This document shows positions 8,676 to 16,723 of a stretch of 64,000 nt of DNA, piece by piece (the stretch's first letter is position 1; each line of letters starts with the position of its first letter). A program made the translations under genes and the position numbers. Source of the DNA: Enterobacter sp. kpr-6 (GTDB taxonomy: Bacteria > Pseudomonadota > Gammaproteobacteria > Enterobacterales > Enterobacteriaceae); the NCBI RefSeq assembly GCF_900116015.1, contig NZ_FOYH01000006.1, positions 186,001 to 250,000 on the forward strand, read 5' to 3'. The notes under the pieces are model-generated. The model saw only the letters and a program-made list of their open reading frames with translations, was not told the DNA's origin and ran no database searches.

Positions 8676-10298
8676 ATGAAAGAGAAATTACAGACGTATG
8701 GAAAAGCTATGCTGGTGCCAATTTCGCTTGTCGCCATCGGTGGTCTGTTACTGGGTATTGGCGGTGCATTAACATCGGAAGTCACGGTGAAATCACTGGG
8801 GCTGGAATGGGCCGCCTGGTCCGGTTCTGTTTTCTACAAAGCCTTTATGGTCATTAAAGGCCTGGGCGAAGTTATATTTAAAAACCTCGGCATTCTTTAC
8901 GCCGCAGGCGTGGCGTTTTCACTGGCGAAAAAAGAGCAGGGCTGGGCCGCGTTTTCATCGGTGGTCGCTTATCTTTCTATGTTAATGACGCTGTCAGTTC
9001 TGTTAAAAATTCACGGGTATAGCGCAGACAGCACGACGATTGACGCTTTTATCAGTCAGGGAATGTCGCCCATTGAAGCCACAAAAGCTTCGGCGTTATT
9101 CACCACTGAACTGGGATATTTCACCTACCGGACCGGCGTATTTGGCGGATTAGCGGTGGGTTTTAGTGTCGCGGCTATTCATGCCCGTTTTTATAATACA
9201 AAGCTGCCTGCTGCGCTGGCGTTCTTTTCTGGTACACGTACCGTGCCTATTTTAGCTTTACTGGCTGGCGGGGCGGCGGGTGTATTTTTCTATGTCGGCT
9301 GGCCATTTATTGGCGGTATGCTCAGTAACTTTGCCGGGTTTGTGCACTCATCCGGCCTGCTGGGGACATTTGTGTATCGGGCAACAAATGAAATATTAAT
9401 TCCGTTTGGCATGCACCCTTTATTATCGTTGCCAATTCGCTGGACGCAGCTTGGCGGTACGGCTGTGGTCGACGGCGTTATTGTTTCGGGCACCTCTGCG
9501 ATCCAGATGGCGCAACTTGCCTCGCCAGAACCGGGTAAACTTCTGGTGCGGGCTTTTATGGGCGGTAATGCCATTATTAACTTTGCTATTTACCCGGGCA
9601 TTGCGCTGGCGATGTACCACACGACGCGCAAAGAAAATAAGAAAAAAGTCGCGGCACTGCTGATCTCGGTGGTGGTTTCCACGGTGGTTTTTGGTATTAC
9701 CGAGCCGATTTTATTCACCTTTCTGTTTATTGCACCCTGGCTTTACTTTCTTGTGTTTGCGCCTTTGGCCGCCATTGGCGAAGTGCTGTCTGAGTTTTGC
9801 CAGGTGTCGATTTATCAGGGGAATATCAAAGACTGGATCCCCTTTATTCTGCGGCCTGAGAAGCTCAATATCTGGCCTTTCCTCTGGTTGTTCCCGCTGT
9901 TTTTCATTATCTCTTACGCGTTGTTCAGAACATTGATTGTACGCTGCAATATCAAAACGCCGGGCCGGGAAGATACCGCTGAGGACGAAGAAATCCGTCT
10001 TTATACCAAGCAGGACTACAATGAGAAAATTAAAAACGGCACGGCAGCGCCAACGTTATCTGAAGGCATTATTGCCGCGCTGGGTGGGCGTGAGAATATT
10101 GTGGAAGTTGATAACTGTATTTCACGGTTGCGCATTATTCTGGTCAACGCAGAGCTAATGGCAGCGGATGCTCACTGGAAGAATAACCTTAAAGCCATGG
10201 GTGTGGTGCGCATTGGCAAAAACGCGGTGCAAATTGTCTACGGGCCGGATGTATGCAGCATTGCCGTTGATGTTCGTGAACAACTGGGGATCTCCTGA
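8676..10298 (+). CDS. PTS permease, glucose-family EIICB
   Basis: A 540-residue sugar-specific PTS enzyme II with a membrane EIIC domain (about residues 10-430, some ten hydrophobic segments) followed by an EIIB domain. The EIIB phosphorylation cysteine is Cys481 in VDNCISRLRI, preceded by AALGGRENI; the family usually has C-I/L-T-R-L, so Ser replaces Thr. EIIC carries NEILIPFGMHPLL and GITEPILFTFLF, the conserved substrate-site loops of glucose/maltose-type permeases. No EIIA domain is fused or adjacent, so it presumably borrows Crr. The stop overlaps the next ATG by one base (TGATG), coupling it to a PHP hydrolase. The substrate is not predictable from sequence. Confidence 0.87.
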   Translation: MKEKLQTYGKAMLVPISLVAIGGLLLGIGGALTSEVTVKSLGLEWAAWSGSVFYKAFMVIKGLGEVIFKNLGILYAAGVAFSLAKKEQGWAAFSSVVAYLSMLMTLSVLLKIHGYSADSTTIDAFISQGMSPIEATKASALFTTELGYFTYRTGVFGGLAVGFSVAAIHARFYNTKLPAALAFFSGTRTVPILALLAGGAAGVFFYVGWPFIGGMLSNFAGFVHSSGLLGTFVYRATNEILIPFGMHPLLSLPIRWTQLGGTAVVDGVIVSGTSAIQMAQLASPEPGKLLVRAFMGGNAIINFAIYPGIALAMYHTTRKENKKKVAALLISVVVSTVVFGITEPILFTFLFIAPWLYFLVFAPLAAIGEVLSEFCQVSIYQGNIKDWIPFILRPEKLNIWPFLWLFPLFFIISYALFRTLIVRCNIKTPGREDTAEDEEIRLYTKQDYNEKIKNGTAAPTLSEGIIAALGGRENIVEVDNCISRLRIILVNAELMAADAHWKNNLKAMGVVRIGKNAVQIVYGPDVCSIAVDVREQLGIS

Positions 10299-11707
10299 TG
10301 CGTATTCATCATCATTTTAGCGCAGCCGGGTATGAGGTCTTTCCTGTCACGATCTCTGTTCGCAACGTTCAGGGAATAGATATCACGCTGTGTGCAGGGC
10401 CATTTGAGCATTATTTTTTGGTTGTGAAAGATCCCCGGGGGCATATCCGGGCAGTATTAACCTGGAAAACCCGCATCAGGGATTACCATATACGCGAAGC
10501 ATTTAATGCGGGTTCAAATAATACGCTGCCCGGCGAAATAGTGGATGGCGAGTGGACATTCACCGTAGTAAAACCCGGATTTATTTCCGGAGAAATCGAA
10601 TATGAGGTTCATTTGTGTGCCAGCGTGCAAGATGATCCTCAACCAAATGCCATTGCGGTACTGGATAAATCCTGGGATGAGATCATTAATCCGCATGCCG
10701 GGTGGTATTGCGGCGACCTTCATGCCCACAGCGCCTGGTCAGATGGCCGGGTGTCGTTGCAGCAGATACACCGTCGCGCCCGCGAGCTGGGCCTTGATTT
10801 TATGGCATTAACCGACCATTCGATTATCACGACCCATTTTCCGGCAGATGCGCCGATTCTGATCCCGGCGACTGAACTGACGTTTGATAATGACGTTCAT
10901 TATAATGTGTTCGGCGTGCGGCAATTTATTGATTACAGCCGCTATTTTGCCGGGGCGAAAAGTAAAAATGAGGCGCTGACGACGCTTCACCGGGATATTG
11001 CCGCCACGGGAGCGCTGATCGCCATAAACCATCCTTTCGCCGCCGGTATATCGCTGGCGCACGATTTTGATTTACGCGCCATTCATCTGCTGGAAGTTAT
11101 TAACGCGCCCCATCTGGCCGATCAGCCGATTGATAATGAAAAAGCCATCCGCTTTTTTGATTTTCTCTGGCAGCGGGGCCATCGCTTAACTGCCGTGGGG
11201 GGAAGTGACGCGCATAAAGAAAACGGTGCCGGAATTTATCCCTTAGGCCAGCCGCTAACCAAAATCTATTGCAAGGCATTGAGCATTGCCGGCCTGCTTT
11301 CCGGTTTAAAAAACGGGCATACGCTCGTTGATAACGGGGCAAATTGCCGGTTAACCCTCCGGCAGTCGTCAGAAGAAATAGTGCCCGGCAGTGAGGTGCG
11401 CGGCAGCGTGGAATTTGAGGCGCACAGCGAAGTCCCTGCGCTGGTATGGCGTTTACTTCACAATGGCGAGTGTATTATGGAACGTGCGGGCAGGGAGTTT
11501 ACCGCCTGCGTGAATCTTGAGCCGGGGAATTATTTCCGGCTGGAAGGGCGACTGGATAATCAAACCGTTTTCTTTGCCAGCCCGGTTTATTGCCAGCTCC
11601 CCGCGCCGGAGGAATATCGTTTTTCTGTCCTGCGGGATCATTTCCTGGCGGCGGATTCTTCTTCAAACCACTGCTTAAGCAGTTGCTCAAAACTCAAAAT
11701 ACAGTAG
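10298..11707 (+). CDS. PHP-domain metallohydrolase (CehA/McbA-like)
   Basis: A 469-residue protein with an N-terminal beta-rich domain (about 1-130), a PHP metal-dependent hydrolase domain (about 135-345) and a C-terminal beta domain. The metal ligands are visible: His142, His144 and Asp149 in GDLHAHSAWSD, Asp173-His174 in LTDHS, Glu193 in ATELTF, His201, His245 in INHPF, and Asp304/His306 in GGSDAHKEN. PHP enzymes cleave phosphate esters or carbamate/ester bonds. Coupled to a PTS permease, it would most simply act on the phosphorylated product of transport, although no signal peptide is seen and the substrate is unknown. Its last 70 bases overlap the convergent RpiR-type gene. Confidence 0.82.
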   Translation: MRIHHHFSAAGYEVFPVTISVRNVQGIDITLCAGPFEHYFLVVKDPRGHIRAVLTWKTRIRDYHIREAFNAGSNNTLPGEIVDGEWTFTVVKPGFISGEIEYEVHLCASVQDDPQPNAIAVLDKSWDEIINPHAGWYCGDLHAHSAWSDGRVSLQQIHRRARELGLDFMALTDHSIITTHFPADAPILIPATELTFDNDVHYNVFGVRQFIDYSRYFAGAKSKNEALTTLHRDIAATGALIAINHPFAAGISLAHDFDLRAIHLLEVINAPHLADQPIDNEKAIRFFDFLWQRGHRLTAVGGSDAHKENGAGIYPLGQPLTKIYCKALSIAGLLSGLKNGHTLVDNGANCRLTLRQSSEEIVPGSEVRGSVEFEAHSEVPALVWRLLHNGECIMERAGREFTACVNLEPGNYFRLEGRLDNQTVFFASPVYCQLPAPEEYRFSVLRDHFLAADSSSNHCLSSCSKLKIQ

Positions 11708-12363
11708 CCAAAAAAAGGATTGGACCAGTAAATATCGTCATCATATTTTTGCGGATCGTGAACAATGATGGCGGTACTGGCAGCCTGCGCCAGAGGGCTT
11801 TGGTGATCGCCCGTAAAGCAGACAAGCTCGATATTCTTATGCTCCAGTGACTTCACCCAACTCAGCGCCGATGAACTGCGCCCGGATTTAGAAATAATCC
11901 AGATGGCATCGAATTTGGCCGCTGTTTTCTGCTCCAGTATTTCATAATCAGGCCACAGCGCCAGGCTGGCATTAACGCCCGTCACCAGGAATTTATTATA
12001 AATATACTGCGCGATTAACTGAGAAAAACCGCTGCCGTGAATAAGCAGCTTTCCCGACCTGAGGTGCCGAAATAGCGTCTGGATGCTCTCTTCAGGCTGA
12101 ATACGCATGAAATCCCGGTCGGTTGTGACATCCATTCTGGGTTGGGTGATATTGAACTTGATGAAATAGACCATCTCAAGCCAGCCGCTAAAACCCAGTT
12201 TTTTTGCCAGACGTACCAGCGATGAGGGATTGCTTAAACACTGTGCCGCGACGGTACGGACGCCCTCTTTCAGACACTGTTCGGTGTTATTTTGAATATA
12301 ACGCAGCGCGGCAATTTCAGTTTTATTGAGTCGAATATCGCGAAAAAGATTAAGAATATCCAT
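11638..12363 (-). CDS. RpiR/MurR-family transcription regulator
   Basis: A 241-residue regulator with an N-terminal RpiR-type helix-turn-helix (about residues 1-75; VRTVAAQCLSNPSSLVRLAKKLGF) and a C-terminal SIS sugar-phosphate-binding domain (about 100-220; LLIHGSGFSQLIAQ, IWIISKSGRSSSALSWV, VCFTGDHQSPLAQAA). The start at 12363 (MDILNLFRDIRL) has a GGGAGGGAC ribosome site; longer in-frame starts lack support. It is convergent with the PHP gene and overlaps it by 70 bases at the 3' ends. Family members are controlled by the phosphorylated sugar imported by a neighbouring PTS, so it is the probable regulator of the PTS-PHP pair. Confidence 0.85.
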   Translation of the reverse strand: MDILNLFRDIRLNKTEIAALRYIQNNTEQCLKEGVRTVAAQCLSNPSSLVRLAKKLGFSGWLEMVYFIKFNITQPRMDVTTDRDFMRIQPEESIQTLFRHLRSGKLLIHGSGFSQLIAQYIYNKFLVTGVNASLALWPDYEILEQKTAAKFDAIWIISKSGRSSSALSWVKSLEHKNIELVCFTGDHQSPLAQAASTAIIVHDPQKYDDDIYWSNPFFGYCILSFEQLLKQWFEEESAARK

Positions 12364-12436
12364 CTTCTGTCCCTCCCTGGCGCTTTTTCGCGATAGTCTA
12401 CCTGCCTGCATCCCGCAGGCAAGCAGCCCACAGGGT

Positions 12437-13411
12437 TTACTTCAGGATCTGTGGGTTGACGCAGTTTTTTTCCACCTTGCCGTTGAGCGCATCGATCAGG
12501 TTATCCACCGCACACGCCGACATGTTATAGCGCGTTTCGTGGGTGGCGGAGCCGATGTGCGGCAGGGCGACCACGTTCGGCAGCGACAGCAGTTCCGAGT
12601 CGGCAGGCAGCGGTTCCTGCTCAAACACATCCAGCCCGGCGGCGTGGATCTCCCCGGTTTTCAGCGCCTGAATCAGCGCCTGCTCATCCACTACCGGGCC
12701 GCGTCCGGCGTTGATGAAAATCGCTGACGACTTCATTTTTGCGAACTGTTCCGCGCCAATCATGTGGTGCGTTTCATCCGTTAACGGCAGCACCAGGCAG
12801 ACAAAATCCGCTTCTTCTAACAGCGTATCCAGCTCGCAGTAGCGCGCGTTGAAACGCTCTTCGGCTTCCGGGTGATGGCGACGCGCGTTGTAGAGGATGG
12901 ACATACCGAAGCCAAAATGCGCGCGCTGCGCCAGCGCCAGACCGATGCGGCCCATGCCGACGATACCGAGCGTTTTGTGGTGCACATCAATCCCAAACCA
13001 GTCCGGGCCGATACTTTTGGTCCACTCGCCCGCTTTCACGCGCTCCGCCACTTCCACCACCCGACGCGCGCTGGTCAGCACCAGCGCCATCATGGTATCG
13101 GCCACGGTTTCGGTCAGCACGGTAGGGGTGTGCATCAGCAGAATATTACGCGCATTCAGCGCGTCCACGTCAAAGTTGTCGTAGCCCACAGACACGGTGG
13201 AGGTGGCACGCAGTTTGGGCATTTTTTCCAGCAGAGCCGCATCCACTTTCTCGCTGGAGCCCAGCAAACCCTCTGCACTGGCAAACGCCTCTGCGTGTTG
13301 TTGCACCGTTTCCGGGTTCAGGTTGGCAACCTGGGTAACGGTGAAATGGTCTTCCAGACGCTGTTGCAGATCATCAGGCATGGCTTTGTACAGAATAATG
13401 GACGGCTTCAT
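12437..13411 (-). CDS. ghrB: 2-keto(-6-phospho)gluconate / hydroxypyruvate reductase GhrB (KguD role)
   Basis: A 324-residue NADPH-dependent D-2-hydroxyacid dehydrogenase, like E. coli GhrB (YiaE) in length and sequence. The Rossmann motif GMGRIG (152-157) and the catalytic triad Arg237 (NAGRGP), Glu266 (FEQEP) and His285 (LPHIGSAT) are intact. In E. coli the gene stands alone; here it is the last gene of an operon with kguE, kguK and kguT, 35 bases behind kguT. That context supports the KguD reaction, reduction of 2-keto-6-phosphogluconate to 6-phosphogluconate, in addition to glyoxylate, hydroxypyruvate and 2-ketogluconate reduction. A GGGAG site precedes the ATG. Confidence 0.93.
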   Translation of the reverse strand: MKPSIILYKAMPDDLQQRLEDHFTVTQVANLNPETVQQHAEAFASAEGLLGSSEKVDAALLEKMPKLRATSTVSVGYDNFDVDALNARNILLMHTPTVLTETVADTMMALVLTSARRVVEVAERVKAGEWTKSIGPDWFGIDVHHKTLGIVGMGRIGLALAQRAHFGFGMSILYNARRHHPEAEERFNARYCELDTLLEEADFVCLVLPLTDETHHMIGAEQFAKMKSSAIFINAGRGPVVDEQALIQALKTGEIHAAGLDVFEQEPLPADSELLSLPNVVALPHIGSATHETRYNMSACAVDNLIDALNGKVEKNCVNPQILK

Positions 13412-13446
13412 GCGGTTCTCCCAAATAATAATAGAGGTCGGTGCGA

Positions 13447-14727
13447 TTACGCGTGGCGCGCGCCCACCGGCAGAGTTTGATTATTAGCAGGCTTAACAAT
13501 CAAAGTAAGCCACACTGAAACGAAAAGTGCCACTCCCATAAAAATGTACGAGGCCGCCGGGCTGCCGGTGGAGCCGTTGAGATAGCCAACAAACCACGAG
13601 CCGAAGAATGAGCCGAGTGCGCCCATGCTGTTGATCAGCGCCATTGCGCCACCCGCAACGTTACGCGGCAGCATTTCAGGAATGATGGCGAAGAAGGGGC
13701 CGTAAGGGGCATACATGGCCGCACCTGCGATCACCAGCAGCGTATAGGAAACCCAGAAGTGGTTTGCGCCCACGGCCCAGGAACCGATAAAGGCGAACGC
13801 AGCGATCAGCAGCAGTGGCCAGACAAAGAGTTTACGGTTTTGCAGTTTATCGGACGCCCAGGACGCAAGGATCATCGCGATGGTCGCCGCCAGATAAGGC
13901 ACCGAGGAGAGCCAGCCCACTTCCACCATCCCGAGGTTTGCGCCGCCGCTGCGGATAATCGAAGGCAGCCACAGCACAAAGCCATACACGCCGATGCTCC
14001 AGGTGAAATACTGCGCGCACAACAGGATCACATTGCGTGAACGGAAGGCTTCACCGTAGTTGCGCACGGCTTTGATGCCCTGTTGCTCGCTTTCCAGTTG
14101 CGCCTGCAACGCCGCTTTTTCATCGTCCGCCAGCCAGTTCACCTGCGACGGTTTATCTTTCACCAGCACCCACCAGCAGAACGCCCAGATGATTGCCGGC
14201 ACGCCTTCAATAATGAACATTTCACGCCAGCCGAAGGACTGGATCAGGTAGCCGGAAACCACCGACATCCACAGCACCGTGACCGGGTTGCCGAGGATCA
14301 AAAAGGTGTTCGCCCGCGAGCGTTCTGATTTGGTAAACCAGTTACTGATGTAAATCAGCATCGCGGGCATGACGGCGGCTTCAACGACGCCGAGGATAAA
14401 GCGGATCGCCGCCAGTGCCGGGATATTGTTGACCACGCCGGTCAGGGACGCGCAGGCCCCCCACAAAATCAGGCAGACAAAGATGAGCTTACGCACGCTG
14501 CGGCGTTCGGCATACATCGCCCCCGGGATCTGGAAGAAGAAATAGCCGAGGAAGAACAGTGCGCCGAGCAGCGATGAAACGCCCTTGGTGATGCCCAGAT
14601 CTTCGTTAATACCTGCCGCTGACGCGAAGCTAAAGTTCGCGCGATCGAGATACGCCAGGCTGTAGGTGATGAACACGATTGGCATGATGTACAGCCAGCG
14701 TTTTGCGGCGTTTGTTGGGCTTTTCAT
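13447..14727 (-). CDS. kguT: 2-ketogluconate transporter, MFS anion:cation symporter family
   Basis: A 426-residue inner-membrane carrier with twelve predicted transmembrane segments of the phthalate-permease/ACS branch of the major facilitator superfamily. The N-terminus [26 protein letters not shown] and the loop [13 protein letters not shown] are typical of that branch. It lies between a PfkB kinase and ghrB in the order known for Pseudomonas kguEKTD, which makes 2-ketogluconate the best substrate guess; galactonate or tartrate carriers are close relatives. A 199-base gap containing a repeat block separates it from kguK. Confidence 0.85.
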   Translation of the reverse strand: MKSPTNAAKRWLYIMPIVFITYSLAYLDRANFSFASAAGINEDLGITKGVSSLLGALFFLGYFFFQIPGAMYAERRSVRKLIFVCLILWGACASLTGVVNNIPALAAIRFILGVVEAAVMPAMLIYISNWFTKSERSRANTFLILGNPVTVLWMSVVSGYLIQSFGWREMFIIEGVPAIIWAFCWWVLVKDKPSQVNWLADDEKAALQAQLESEQQGIKAVRNYGEAFRSRNVILLCAQYFTWSIGVYGFVLWLPSIIRSGGANLGMVEVGWLSSVPYLAATIAMILASWASDKLQNRKLFVWPLLLIAAFAFIGSWAVGANHFWVSYTLLVIAGAAMYAPYGPFFAIIPEMLPRNVAGGAMALINSMGALGSFFGSWFVGYLNGSTGSPAASYIFMGVALFVSVWLTLIVKPANNQTLPVGARHA

Positions 14728-14775
14728 AGATTTGCCTCTGATGTTGTAGGTACAGGTTATGTTTCTTTATCTCTC

Positions 14776-14918
14776 ACCCTCACCCCGGCCCTCTCCCTGA
14801 GGGAGAGGGGGAAGGGCAAGTCCGCGCTCGATTTGTCCCCTCTCCCTCAGTGAGAGGGGAAGGGCAGTCCACGCTCGATCTGTCCCCTCTCCCTCAGGGA
14901 GAGGGTTAGGGTGAGGGT
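14776..14918. repeat. Palindromic repeat block inside the kgu operon
   Basis: Three copies of the CCCTCTCCCT / AGGGAGAGGG element, the outermost two in opposite orientation (CCCTCACCCCGGCC at the left, GGTTAGGGTGAGGG at the right) and joined by a GCAAGTCCGCGCTCGAT-like linker. The block fills the gap between kguK and kguT. Such structures inside an operon can protect the upstream mRNA segment from 3' decay. Confidence 0.82.
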
Positions 14919-14926
14919 CGAGGACG

Positions 14927-15868
14927 TCACCCCTCGCCAAGCTGTTCGCGCGTCGGCAGACCTTCGCTGTCGCCCTGGACCTGGATCGCCAGCGAGCCGA
15001 TTTTATTCCCCCGCTCTACCGCCTGCTTAAGCGGTTTGCCTTCCAGCAGGGCGCTAATCACCCCGACGGCAAACCCGTCGCCCGCGCCGACGGTATCGAC
15101 CACGTTCTCAACTTTTATCGCCGCCACTGCGCCTTCTTCGCCGCTGGCGGTTTTGAACCATGCACCGTCGGTGCCGGTCTTAATCACGACTACTTTCACG
15201 CCCCGCGCCAGGTAAAAATCTGCGATGCCCTGCGGGGTTTTCTCACCGGTGAGGATCACGCCCTCTTTTAATCCAGGCAGAACCCAGTCGGCCTGAAAAG
15301 CGAGGCGATTAAGTTTTTCCACCATCTCGGCTTCGCTTTTCCACAGCACTGGCCGCAGATTGGGATCAAAGGAGATCGTTTTACCGCGCGCTTTCATCAC
15401 GCCTGCTGCGCGATCCAGCAGATCGTATGAACTGGCAGACAACGCCGCCGCCACACCGCTTAAATGCAAATGGCGTGCGCCTGAAAACATCGCTTCATCA
15501 AAATCATCAGTGGAAAGATGGCTGGCTGCGGAGTTTTTGCGGAAATACTCCACGGTGGGATCGGTTCCATCTTCAACTTTAGATTTCAACTGAAAACCAG
15601 TGGCATAGCGGCCATCAATGGCCACGCCTGCGGTGCCGATGCGCTCTTTTTGCAGCGTGTTCAGCACGAACTGGCCGAAGCTGTCATCGCCCACGCGACT
15701 CACCCAGTTCACCTTCAGACCGAGGCGTGCAAGGCCGGTCGCTACGTTTAACTCTGCGCCCGCCACGCGTTTAATAAAGTGCTCCGCGCAGGCCAGATCG
15801 CCGGTTTCGGTGGCAACAAACATCGCCATGGCTTCGCCAATGGTAATCACATCCAGAGCGTTTTCCAT
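14927..15868 (-). CDS. kguK: 2-ketogluconokinase, PfkB family
   Basis: A 313-residue ribokinase/PfkB-family kinase predicted to phosphorylate 2-ketogluconate to 2-keto-6-phosphogluconate. It has the N-terminal VITIGEAM strand, the substrate segment GAELNVATGLARLG and the C-terminal signature DTVGAGDGF (258-266) with catalytic Asp264. The start at 15868 (MENALDV) is preferred over one nine codons upstream because GAGGAG lies 7 bases before it and it begins just 4 bases after the kguE stop. 2-Keto-3-deoxygluconate kinase (KdgK) is the closest alternative family member; the operon context decides. Confidence 0.87.
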   Translation of the reverse strand: MENALDVITIGEAMAMFVATETGDLACAEHFIKRVAGAELNVATGLARLGLKVNWVSRVGDDSFGQFVLNTLQKERIGTAGVAIDGRYATGFQLKSKVEDGTDPTVEYFRKNSAASHLSTDDFDEAMFSGARHLHLSGVAAALSASSYDLLDRAAGVMKARGKTISFDPNLRPVLWKSEAEMVEKLNRLAFQADWVLPGLKEGVILTGEKTPQGIADFYLARGVKVVVIKTGTDGAWFKTASGEEGAVAAIKVENVVDTVGAGDGFAVGVISALLEGKPLKQAVERGNKIGSLAIQVQGDSEGLPTREQLGEG

Positions 15869-15872
15869 GGCA

Positions 15873-16622
15873 TTACTCCTCGCGTAATAAGTCAACGTAA
15901 CGGCGCGTAACGGCGGTTAAATCGCGCCCTTCAAGCGGAAATTCGATCCCACGCGGGACATCGGCGGGAAGCTGATTCAGCAATTCTGACCAGCGCTCCT
16001 CGGCCTGATCCGGCGGCACCGCACGGTAATGAAAATGGTGCGCCACGGCCGCTTTCACATGGATATAGCTGACGGCAGGAGCCAGATGGCGTGCGGCTTC
16101 TTCTGGCGATTCGCCCACCCACAGCCAGTTCGCCATATCAAAAGTCAGCGTCACGGGGAGATTCATCACCCGGCAGGCTGCTTTAAAGCGCTGCATAGGG
16201 GCCAGTTGCCCGCAGTCGGTCTGATCGTTTTCCACCACCAGCGCCATCCCGCTGTCGGCAAGCCACGTGCGCAGCGTCTCCAGCACCGTTTTATGCTGAA
16301 AATGTCCCAGCGAGACTTTCAGCCACAGGGCGTTGAGCGTGCGGGCTTCTGCCAGCAGCGCGGGCAGTAACGGGTTGAGCGTGCCGTCGGGCAGGCACAA
16401 TGGTTCGGGCGCGGAATAGCAGGCCAGCAACTGGTGCGATTCGATAAGATCGGCGAGTGCGGGCAGCGCGTTCAGGGTCTCCGCATCGAACAGCTCGCGG
16501 CGGATTTCCACACCGTCGGCTCCGGCATCCGCGATAAACGGCAGCACACCCGCCTGGCCGCCCAGCGCCTGAATGCGCTCATGGCCATACGCGGCGGTGA
16601 CGACGATAATTTTTCTTTGCAT
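15873..16622 (-). CDS. kguE: Sugar-phosphate isomerase/epimerase-like protein KguE
   Basis: A 249-residue TIM-barrel protein of the xylose isomerase-like/AP endonuclease 2 family, corresponding to KguE of the Pseudomonas 2-ketogluconate operon, whose exact reaction is not settled. Recognisable parts are VVTAAYGHERIQ, LWLKVSLGHF, LVVENDQTDCG, TFDMANWLWVGES and the metal-site-like YIHVKAA. It is the first gene of the operon. The frame is open 270 bases further upstream into the regulator gene, but the start at 16622 has a CTGGAGCAGAAAG ribosome site and lies 40 bases after a perfect operator. Confidence 0.82.
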   Translation of the reverse strand: MQRKIIVVTAAYGHERIQALGGQAGVLPFIADAGADGVEIRRELFDAETLNALPALADLIESHQLLACYSAPEPLCLPDGTLNPLLPALLAEARTLNALWLKVSLGHFQHKTVLETLRTWLADSGMALVVENDQTDCGQLAPMQRFKAACRVMNLPVTLTFDMANWLWVGESPEEAARHLAPAVSYIHVKAAVAHHFHYRAVPPDQAEERWSELLNQLPADVPRGIEFPLEGRDLTAVTRRYVDLLREE

Positions 16623-16648
16623 CTTTCTGCTCCAGCTCGTAACTCTGT

Positions 16649-16676
16649 TATTTAAGCTAGATGGAACCGGTTCCAA
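16649..16676 (-). promoter_or_regulatory. kguEKT-ghrB promoter overlapped by a PtxS-type operator
   Basis: On the minus strand TTGGAA (16676-16671) and TAAATA (16654-16649) form -35 and -10 boxes 16 bases apart. The perfect 14-bp palindrome TGGAACCGGTTCCA (16662-16675) covers the -35 box. The published Pseudomonas PtxS operator is TGAAACCGGTTTCA, so the two differ at only one symmetric pair. Repression by the adjacent LacI-family protein and induction by 2-ketogluconate is the expected mode. The boxes themselves are a prediction; the palindrome is certain. Confidence 0.7.
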
Positions 16677-16723
16677 AAGAAAGTTTGCGATGGCGAAAGC
16701 ATGATCGCCATCACGAAGGGGAG

